Shown here in pieces: positions 46,927 through 56,652 of a DNA stretch of 64,000 nucleotides (position 1 is its first letter; every line of letters begins with the position of its first letter). The stretch comes from Fallopia convolvulus. Its lineage: Eukaryota; Streptophyta; Magnoliopsida; Caryophyllales; Polygonaceae. The DNA is taken from the NCBI GenBank assembly GCA_964016875.1, contig OZ024736.1, positions 40,580,707 through 40,644,706 of the forward strand, in the 5' to 3' direction. The notes under the pieces were generated by a model that saw nothing but the letters and a program-made list of their open reading frames with translations, was not told where the DNA came from and made no database searches. Position numbers and translations under genes: made by a program.

Positions 46927-47385
46927 ATGATTGTTATAAGACTAAAAGGAATCATATCTGGGGTTTTCATCACAAAGCCAGTGCTGCCACTAATAACACT
47001 TTACAGAAAAGCCTGATGAACACAGTATATGCTCTAACTCATCAAGGACTTGGTCCAAGTTCAGTAGTTGTTCCTTGTTGAAAATTAACAGTAGGCTAAT
47101 CACATAGAATGTGAAGATGTCCAAATTTATTACCCCTAACAACACAATTTAGCAAAGAAAATGAAATAGCCAGTGGGAAAAGAAAGCATAGATTGAAATG
47201 AATAATCTTAAGCACAATCAAGGTTACAGTACAATACATCATCATTTCTAGCAGCATGAACAATCAAGCACTTAAAATCAGAACTACAATGTTAATCTAG
47301 ATTAACAAATACGCCATTTTTTTTATTATTATTTTCTGGAACACCACCATTACTTTCAATTTTCACCTTGCAATAGGAATTAGGC

Positions 47386-47644
47386 CTAACAAGTAAGAAG
47401 CAACTTGGCTTTCTCATTTAGAACACCTCCCAGATGCAAGGGCTTTTTTAAGCTGGACAACTCAATGGCTGTGATCACATCTTCCAAGTTGCTCTTCATC
47501 AACACCACATCAGCCGACTCAATTGCTACATTGGTGCCTGCACCGATTGCCATCCCCACATCAGCAGCTGCCAAAGCCGGAGAATCATTGATTCCATCTC
47601 CCACCATTGCCACGGTATTCCCTAGCTCCCATCTGTAGCATTGA
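47386..47644 (-). pseudogene. Broken copy of the HMA5 last exon
   Basis: It reads GNTVAMVGDGINDSPALAAA through ADVVLMKSNLEDVITAIELS and then jumps to KKPLHLGG. Some 62 residues, covering the last two membrane helices (present at 61277-61699), are deleted in frame. Four extra bases right after the exon start (AGCT at about 47623) shift the frame against the intact copy. Near the end a 25-base stretch present in copy B between two GAAC words is absent. It has no upstream HMA exons, so it is a dead fragment. The P-type hinge motif GDGIND is retained but cannot act alone. Confidence 0.88.
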
Positions 47645-47701
47645 CACATGACATTCAGGTTAGCCATTGTGATTTGTGAGGTTAATCTGGTGAAACTACA
47701 T

Positions 47702-48044
47702 TGTGATCCTAGACATTAACGAAGTTGGCGAATACTCTGGATGAGAGTACTACGTACTGTTTTTTATGTAAACTTTAATATGCTTTCTGGGGCATTAATT
47801 GCCTAATAGTATTGGAAACATGAAGAGTTTGGAGCAGTTGAATGTGGCTCATAACAAGTTTTAGTGGGAATGAATATACCTGCTAGCATTTGCAGTTTGC
47901 CTAACTTGGTCAGCTTCAAATATCCTTTCAACTTCTTCACAGGGGAGCCTGCAAAGTGTTACCTGCATACCAAACAGCCCCTTACAACGACCAGCACAAC
48001 AGTGTAACTCGTTCCTTTCTTATCCTGAGGCTGAGGACTGTCGT
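47702..48044. other. Spacer with an orphan exon-like stretch
   Basis: On the minus strand 47962-47880 reads VTLCRLPCEEVERIFEADQV and on to RQTANAS, bounded by TATGCAG acceptor and AG/GTATAT donor consensus. I do not recognise the protein and see no partner exon. It may be a lone exon of a gene cut off by the duplication or the copia insertion. Confidence 0.25.
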
Positions 48045-48692
48045 TGAAGGGTTTTTAGATGCGTATAAGCGGAACTTCAGAAACAATTTCTTGCACCTAA
48101 ACATGGATCTAAAGCATTCTTGATTAGAGACAAAATTAGGGTTAGTAGAATACCTCTTGATGCGTGATTAGGGTTCTTCCTTCGAGAGAAAAAGCCTCAA
48201 TTGTGACTTCTCTAATCAGTCCACACGAGTACAGGATCGGGGTCTCCTTCGCTTCCGATTGCTAGATCGAAGTGCCAAAGACTAGAAAAGGTTGGAAGAA
48301 GAGAGCTTTTCTTTCTTACGTAAGAACTTCTGAAACCCTAGATCTCTTCTTCCCTTTAAAGGCCTTATATATTTATTTCCCCAAATAAATATATCCTTTT
48401 AATTCTCAATACTATCTAATATATTTATTGATAATTAACTCTTTTCTTATTGGACTAAAACCCTATGTCTGACAAAGACTTTCAGCCCACTGATCCAACC
48501 CGTCAACTCAATGTGTGTGACCTCATAGGACCCGTTTATAATAGCTATGGATTAAACTATTTAATCCATTAATCGTAGTTGGTTTCTAGCAAAACACTAC
48601 GACTCCTAAAATAAACGGATTGAATCTCTCTATCAATCGTCCTATTCCATGTTCGGTAATTGCAACTTTTATTAAAGGACACAATTCCTTCA
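48045..48692 (-). repeat. 3' LTR of the copia element
   Basis: 648 bp with ends TGAAGG and CCTTCA forming a perfect 6-bp inverted repeat. Confidence 0.96.
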
Positions 48693-48706
48693 ATCTCCCA
48701 CTTGTC
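48693..48706 (-). other. Polypurine tract of the copia element
   Basis: Minus strand AAGTGGGAGAT directly before the 3' LTR. Confidence 0.7.
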
Positions 48707-49525
48707 CTTGAAAACAAGTGTGCAATTTTAAGATACCTTTGTCTCTTAATGTCTTACTTGATGATATGGTGACATTCATATCTCTCATCAAATATGTTTC
48801 TTGAATACCTGAGTTCGAACTATCAAATAACGAATGATTACAATTAATCCATTCGAGCATGGTCATGCATTTTCTAGTTCTAGCTCTTCAAGTGGCCTAG
48901 ACACCATTCCTTTTCATGCATCAACGTATGCATAAATAAGGAGGACTTTTCCAATCTTGTATGACTATGGCTCCCACTCAACTTTTGGCAATCCCAATAA
49001 TTGTTTTTATAACCCCCTTTTATGGAGAGCGTTTAACAATATCAAAGACATACCAATCATGAACTAGAAAACATAACATACTCATGTTTAAGGAATCCAC
49101 CAAACATGGTTCACCTTATAAACTCTACAATCCCTTTTGGAGAGTCTTAAGGTTGGTCTGTCCGATATGTATCATCCATACATATCTATGTAATTGACTG
49201 GACATTTCTATGTCCCTATAGCACATGAAACCTTGATCTATCAGTCAATGTACAATATAGCTATAAATGAAATCATCTATGTCCTATTTGATGACTCAAA
49301 CTATGGACGTGCAATAATTCATAACTGTAGTACACTTAATGGGGTTTCATTCACCAAAACACTTAAGGTGAGCCCATTTACGAACTATGAATTATTCGGA
49401 CATATTATTCAATATTAATTAATATAATGTATAAATAAGAATGAAATATCATATATATTATCATAAAGTCAAACATAAACAAGAGTCCAACACTCTAAGC
49501 AGAAATAATGTAATACAAAGCAATC

Positions 49526-52500
49526 TCACAACCATTCACCAATGTGTTTGAGACCCTTAGCCCTAGTGTGACTATCATGCTTAACCCTAGGCATAGGCTT
49601 AGTCAAAGGATCTGCAATATTGTCATCTGTATGCACCTTACACATCTTGATGTTACCTCCAGCAACTATCTGTCGAATAAGATGATACTTCCTCATAACA
49701 TGTCTAGATTTGGAATTTGAATTTGGTTCCTTGGCTTGGGCTATGACACCATTGTTATCACAATAGATGTCAATAGGCTCAGAAATACTAGGAACAATGC
49801 CAAGCTCGTCTAGAAACTTCCTTATCCAAACAACCTCTTTCGCAGCTTCACTAGCAGCGATATACTCAGCCTCAGTCGTAGAATCAGCTACTGTATTTTG
49901 CTTGGAGCTCTTCCAGCTCACAACTCCTCCATTAAGGATGAAGACATATCCCAATTGAGACTCAAAGCCATCTCGGTCAGTCTGGAAGCTAGCATCAGTA
50001 TATCCTTTAATGACTAAATTGTCATCACCCCCATATACTAAGAAATCATCCTTGGTTCTTCTCAAGTACTTTAGGATGTTCTTAGCTGCACACCAATGTG
50101 CCTCTCCTGGATTTGATTGATATCTACTACACATGCTCAAAGCAAATGCAAGATCAGGACGTGTACATACCATGGCATACATGATAGATCCTATAGCGAC
50201 AGCATAAGGAATCTTACTCATTTTATCAAGCTCAGCAGATGTTCTAGGACATTGCTTCTTGCTTAGATTTATGCCATGTTGTATGGGCAAAAACCCCTTC
50301 TTGGAATTCTGCATATTGAATCTGTCAAGAACCTTATCTATATAAGTTCCTTGACATAATCCAAGCAATCTCTTAGATCTATCCCTATAGATTTTTATTC
50401 CAAGTATGTACTCTGCCTCTCCCAAGTCTTTCATTGAGAAACATTTCTTCAGCCATTCCTCAACGGACTCTAGCATCGGAATGTCATTCCCAATAAGCAG
50501 TATGTCATCCACATACAAGACTAAGAGAGCCACCTTACTCCCACTAAACTTCTTGTATACACAAGGATCTTCTTCACACCTGATGAAATCAAACTCTTTG
50601 ATCTTTTCATCAAAACGAAGATTCCAACTTCTAGATGCTTGCTTAAGCCCATAGATAGATCTCTTAAGCTTACACACCTTCCCAGCATAATCTGGATCCT
50701 CAAAACCCTCTGGTTGTGTCATATACACATCCTCTTCCAAAATACCATTCAGAAAAGCGGTTTTAACATCCATTTGCCAAATCTCATAATCATAATAAGC
50801 GACAATAGCTAGGATTATCCTTATGGATCTAATCATGACAACTGGTGAAAACGTTTCATCATAGTCAATACCATGAATCTATTTAAAACCTTTAGCAACT
50901 AATCTTGCTTTGTATACAGATACATTTCCATTTTTGTCAGTCTTAAGTTTGAAAACCCATTTGCATCCAATGGGTTTTACCCCATCTGGCAAATCTGTCA
51001 AGTCCCAGACTTGATTTTCAAACATGGAATCCATTACAGATTTCATGGCCTGAAGCCATTTCTTGGAGTCTGGACCCGTCGTTGCTTGTTTATAGGTAGT
51101 AGGCTCACCATGTTCTAACATTAGAACATCAAGGCTTTCGGTCGAGATGAAATCATCATATCGTCTTGGCTGAAACCTTTGCCTGTTTGATCTACGTAGG
51201 AGTTCAACTGGTTCAACAACTGGGATTTCAACATTTTCCACAACTATTTGTGGATCTGCTTCTTGAGCAATTTGTTCAGGTTCTTGGATAACATCAGATC
51301 CTTGGTCTTCAAACAAATCCATCTCATCCTCGACATCAACTATGTCATCCTGTTGTTGTGTTTGTTGCTTTTCATCAAGAACCGGTTCAAGATGAATATT
51401 TCTCCCACTTGACTTTTTGGAAATAAACTCTCTTTCCAAAAAGACACTATCCCTTGCAACAAACACCTTTTGTGCAGCGAGATTGTAGAAATAATATCCA
51501 AAACTACCTTTAGGATATCCTATAAAATAGCATTTGTCTGATTTAGGTGCAAGCTTATCAGTTTGTAAACGCTTTACATAAGCTTCACACCCCCATATTT
51601 TCAGAAAAGACAACTTTAGAACTTTTCCAGTCCATATCTCATATGGGGTCTTGTCTACAGTCCTTGACGGAGTCCTGTTTAGTGTAAATACAGCAGTCGT
51701 GAGTGCATATCCCCAAAAGGATACTGGAAGGTCAGCAAAACTCATCATAGATCGAACCATGTCCAACAAGGTCCTGTTTCTTCTTTCAGACACACCATTC
51801 AATTGTGGTGTCCCTGGAGTAGACAATTGTGTTACAATCCCACAATTTTTCAAATGATGATCAAATTCATGGCTTAAGTATTCACCACCACGATCGGATC
51901 GAAGTGCTTTTATCCTTTTGCCAGTTTGAGTCTCTACTTCATTTTGGAATTCCTTGAACTTTTCAAAGGCTTCAGATTTATGTGACATAAGATAAATATA
52001 CCCATATCTGCTCATGTCATCAGTAAATGTAATGAAATATCTATAGCCACCTCTAGCTTCTGTACTCATTGGCCCACATACATCAGTATGTATTATGGCC
52101 AAAAGTTCATTAGCTATTTCATTTGTTCCTTTGAAAGGTGACCTTGTCATCTTGCCCATCAAGCATGATTCACATAAATCAATAGATTCACAATCCATAT
52201 CTTTTAGAATTCCATCTTTATGGAGCTTCTTCATGCGATTCAAGCTAATATGACCTAAACGACAATGCCATAGATAGGACTCACTCAAACAATTTGATTT
52301 TTGCCTTTTAATATTAATATTATACGATTCTGATTTGAGATCTAATACAAAAAGTCCATTAACCATTGGAGCACAAGCATAGAAGATTCCATTCTTAAAA
52401 ACAGACATACTTCCATTCTTAATATCAAACTCAAATCCTTCAGAATGTAAACTTGAAACTGAAACAAGGTTTTTAGTAATAGTAGGAACAAAATAACAAT

Positions 52501-53554
52501 TACTTAGTTCCAAAACTAAACCAGAAGGTAAAAATAAACTAAAATCTCCTACGGTAAGCGCAACAACCCTTGCTCCATTTCCAACGCGTAGGTCTATTTC
52601 TCCTTTCTCCAACTGCCTCCTAGTTCTTAGTCCCTGCACATTCGAAATAATGTGAGAATCACATCCGGTATCTAATACCCAAGTAGTAGCATTGGTTCTT
52701 AAAATTTCAATAACATTAATACCTGAACTCATAGTTCCATTTTTCTTGTCCTCCAAGTACTTGGGACAATTCCTCTTCCAGTGTCCTTTGGCCTTGCAAT
52801 AGAAGCAATCATGGTCACTGGCCACCTTTGGCTTTTCACCTCCCTTGGGTTTAGCAACTTGTTTGCCTTTCCCTTGGATATGATTCTTCTTCTTGCCTGC
52901 CTTCTTGAACCCTTGCACATTGTTGACCACAAGAAAATCTTTCTTGTTGTCAACGGGAGTGTTTTGTTCAGATGCTTTAAGCATACCATGGAGCTCATTC
53001 AGGGTTTTCTTTATACCATGCATATGGTAGTTCATCCTGAATTGAGCAAAACCATCATGTAAGGAGTGTAGGACGATATCAGTGGCCAACTCTTGGTCAT
53101 ATTTAGCACCCAATGACTCCATACGTTCAAACAGACCGATCATGTCAAACACATGTGGGCCAACTGGTTTTCCCTTCACAAGTTTGCTATCCAGTATAGC
53201 CTTGTGAGTTTCATATCTCTCAATCCTTGTCTGTTCCTGAAACAGCATTTTCAGGTTGGTTATAATGGAATGAGCATCCTGATTTTCAAACCTCTTTTGA
53301 AGAGAAGGTTCCATAGCAGCTAGCATAAGGCATGTGACAGACACAGACTCATCTCTTATTTTCTTCTCTTCTGCTTTGTCCTCATCAGATGAGGTATCAG
53401 TCAGAACAGAAATCGGGGTTGCTAGCACGTTCTCACGTCCTTCGGACATGAGAACTATTCTCAGATTCCGTTCCCAATCAAGAAAGTTTGCTCCATTGAG
53501 CTTGTTCTTCTCAACAATTGAGCGCAGGGTGAATTTCAAATTATCGCTAGACAT
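49526..53554 (-). pseudogene. Copia gag-pol polyprotein with a single in-frame stop
   Basis: It starts MSSDNLKFTLRSIVEKNKLN at 53554. Gag (UBN2-type) is followed by the zinc knuckle CFYCKAKGHWKRNC. Protease has VLDTGCDSHI. Integrase has a zinc domain (CRLGHISLNRMKK, CESC) and the catalytic segments HTDVCGPM, LRSDRGGEYLS and GTPQLNGVSERRNRT. RT carries RLVAKGFK and the catalytic YVDDILLIGND. RNase H ends with DASFQTDRDGFESQLG and STTEAEYIAASEA. The frame, about 1342 codons in all, is cut by only one TAG (50879-50881), at KGFK*IHGIDYDETFSPVV where other copia elements have Gln. Everything downstream reads through to GEWL, so the copy is nearly intact. The lineage within copia was not assigned. 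Confidence 0.95.
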
Positions 53555-55210
53555 GCTTTCTACAAAAAAGAAATAATAAACAAAAGTTCATGTTTGACAT
53601 GCAAATACTTAATATTAAACAAGCTTTAAAACAAGTAAATACACATTTCATTCAAATAAACAATTTATGTTCCCGGTGAATAAACTGATTCCAAGATCCT
53701 ATTCCAGACAAGACTCAACGTACTTTTGCACTGCCTTCAGTCTTGTGTGTTCAAGGTAAGTAACAATTACTAATTATAACTCCTTATAATTCTTGGTTAA
53801 TGGTCCACATCCAATGTAGGATCCACTACCATGTCTCAAGATCCAAAACTTTGTCTTTTGGTCTCTTGTTGGGTACAACCATATCAAGGCTTATGGACCC
53901 CCGTATAGATCCACCCTCACTAGTTTAATGTTTAAGAAAGACACCCTCACTTTTGCGAAGCCCATCCAAACAAAACCAAAAAACGTCATGGGTTATGATA
54001 TGGAAAGACATTGCCCCAATATTCATTTGGGAACTTAAGCATGCAATGGTTATTTATTACTAGTGACAAAAACATAATAAATAACTTATGCAAAACTTAA
54101 AAATAAAGCATTCAAAACGCAATAATTGTGATCCTAGTATGGCCCCTATGATTCGAAAAATAAAGATCTAATCTTCATAATATCTTCATCTTGTATTCTT
54201 CATGGATCTCCATCCTTGATTTACTTATGTCTTGTACTTCTTCTTGTATTTCAATTTTGAATCACTCTCATTGCAGAAATTAAATTACAACAAAACAAAC
54301 GATGCGCAGATCGTGTACAAGAAAACATAACGATGCACAGATCGTATTTATGGGCCATACTAGTCACCTTATGCAAGCAAAATATCATAATATAAAACAA
54401 GCATAATAATTAATCAAATAATTCATCTCATGAAATTTATTTAACAAGATAATCTTAACTCAAAATAAATTAATATATAGTATTAATCTAAAATTAATCA
54501 TCAATGTGCATATAACTGGACAAAATTGTATGATCAAGATATAATATCAAATATTTTATCTTGTCTTAGTGGGATATTCTAACTCCTTAGAAAAATATAT
54601 ATATCGGATCATGACCTAGTCAAAACCTCTACACACAAATTTAGTGAGATCATATCTCGTGATTGGTTTTCAAAACTCTGCACATAAATTGTGAGATCAT
54701 ATCTCTTGAGTCACACACAAATTGATTTAAAAATCAATTTAAAGACCTCTGCACACAAATTTAAAATCTGGTGTTCACGTTCAATTCAAACAATTCACGT
54801 GTACACATACTTTTAATATACAGTGAAATCCAATTTCAAGTAATCACGTGATAAGATTTGCCAAACGTAATATCAATTTCAAACGTAATCATCAATTTCA
54901 ATTTCAAAAAATTGCAATACATGTACGTACAATCATCTTGATTTGAATCAAAATTTCAAGTACACTAATTTCACGTATACTCGGCAATTCAATATACACA
55001 TTGGCAATTAAAAATAATTTTAAAAGCAGAATACAAATTTCGTAACTTGTATCTATATATCAAATATATATGTAACTTGTATCTAGTTTAATTAATTGAA
55101 ATCTAATTTCAATCAAACACAAAGATCTATACATAAAATTTATCGATTTGAATCCAAATTCGCATCAAGAACAAAAACCTAAATCTTTGATCCAATCAAG
55201 ATATGCTTAA

Positions 55211-55223
55211 GGCTCTGATACCA
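55211..55223 (-). other. Primer binding site, initiator Met tRNA type (copia)
   Basis: Minus strand TGGTATCAGAGCC, one base inside the 5' LTR. Confidence 0.9.
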
Positions 55224-55224
55224 C

Positions 55225-55872
55225 TGATGGGTTTTTAGATGCGTATAAGCGGAATTTCAGAAACAATTTCTTACACCAAAACATGGATCTAAAGCATTCT
55301 TGATTAGAGACAAAATTAGGGTTAGTAGAATACCTCTTGATGCGTGATTAGGGTTCTTCCTTCGAGAGAAAAAGCCTCAATTGTGACTTCTCTAATCAGT
55401 CCACACGAGTACAGGATCGGGGTCTCCTTCGCTTCCGATTGCTAGATCGAAGTGCCAAAGACTAGAAAAGGTTGGAAGAAGAGAGCTTTTCTTTCTTACG
55501 TAAAAACTTCTGAAACCCTAGATCTCTTCTTCCCTTTAAAGGCCTTATATATTTATTTCCCCAAATAAATATATCCTTTTAATTCTCAATACTATCTAAT
55601 ATATTTATTGATAATTAACTCTTTTCTTATTGGACTAAAACCCTATGTCTGACAAAGACTTTCAGCCCACTGATCCAACCCGTCAACTCAATGTGTGTGA
55701 CCTCATAGGACCCGTTTATAATAGCTATGGATTAAACTATTTAATCCATTAATCGTAGTTGGTTTCTAGCAAAACACTACGACTCCTAAAATAAACGGAT
55801 TGAATCTCTCTATCAATCGTCCTATTCCATGTTCGGTAATTGCAACTTTTATTAAAGGACACAATTCATTCA
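55225..55872 (-). repeat. 5' LTR of the copia element
   Basis: 648 bp. Two of the six differences from the other LTR lie in the terminal bases (TGATGG and CATTCA here), so the inverted ends are degraded. Confidence 0.96.
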
Positions 55873-55877
55873 GTCGT

Positions 55878-56329
55878 CGTGTTGGTTGTTCTTTGTAACT
55901 GTAGATGCATATATACTAGATGCTTATTAGCATCTTCATGGAGATACACCAAATTAAAGTTAGCATGTTAGTGGCTTCCAATTTTCTTATGTTGATCTTG
56001 ACCTGCAATTCTCCCTTATGTAGAATATTGTCTGTGTAATGTAATTGCATTTATGTCATAATTGAAGTATTGAATTTCAGTTTCTGGACATAGAGTCTTT
56101 CATAGGAATAAAAGAATTACATTTCAGAAGGAAGACATATTTCCATGTCATCTCACCATCCTATTGATTATTGCATATTTGGCATCTGCCATCTGAATTG
56201 ATCATTGCATATTTGGCATCTGAATGGCCTTTCAAAATTAATCATTTATGACAGATTGTTTCTATGAAAGCCTTTGATTTTTGTAGGAAGTGTGTTTTTT
56301 AACAAGATTGAAAATGCAATAGAATTACA
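55878..56329. other. ASL upstream spacer
   Basis: AT-rich. GATTATTGCATATTTGGCAT and a near copy lie next to each other (about 56165-56225). No gene seen. Confidence 0.45.
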
Positions 56330-56480
56330 TTCAATGATTCAATTGAAGTTTGCTTGTTCAAAATTATATTCATTTCTGCACGGATGAGAAACTGATAGAA
56401 GCCAGGGGAGTTTGTAACTTTGTATGGAGGGCTGATAGAAAAGAAAAGATGTTCACACGGACTGTATCTTGGTTTTGGGT
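56330..56480 (+). repeat. Scrambled copy of ASL intron 1 / exon 2 sequence
   Basis: 56334-56387 (ATGATTCAATTGAAGTTTGC onward) matches ASL intron 1 at about 57304-57360. 56388-56456 (CTGATAGAAGCCAGGGGAGT onward) matches ASL exon 2 at about 57457-57510. 56458-56476 (CGGACTGTATCTTGGTTT) matches intron 1 again, at about 57371-57392. The exon piece thus sits inside the intron piece, an order not found in the gene. Confidence 0.8.
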
Positions 56481-56652
56481 TATTAAAATAAATTCCCCTA
56501 TTCCCCTATTCCCCTCAACTCCTCAAGGCTCCATTTTCACAATTTCACACCGAGCGACAACGAGTCTGCTGCGCCCCTCTCGTCCTCGAGTCCTCTCGCC
56601 CAGTCGCCGGTCGCCGGTCGCCCTCGAGTCCTCTCGCAGTCTCGCCGGCTCT

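Larger units (their letters stand above)
45945..47701. repeat. Segmental duplication, copy A (partner 60188-61768)
   Basis: From GTTGTCATTTCAGATTGATT (about 45955) to GGTGAAACTACATT (about 47701), this matches 60188-61768 in the same orientation with high identity. The main differences are about 370 bp at 46253-46622 not found in copy B, and loss of most of the transmembrane part of the HMA5 last exon. After 47701 and 61768 the two sequences diverge abruptly. Copy B is contiguous with the HMA5 gene, so copy A is the derived one. Confidence 0.92.
48045..55872 (-). mobile_element. Ty1/copia LTR retrotransposon, full length, 7.83 kb
   Basis: Two 648-bp LTRs bound the element. The 5-bp target duplication GTCGT (48040-48044 and 55873-55877) is perfect. 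Coding is on the minus strand with integrase before reverse transcriptase, the Ty1/copia order. The LTRs differ at six positions by eye (0.9%), which at 1.3e-8 per site per year suggests about 0.36 My, an inference. The leader between the primer binding site and gag (53555-55210) is unusually long at about 1.65 kb, AT-rich and apparently non-coding. The insertion falls between the HMA5 pseudogene and ASL. Confidence 0.96.
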
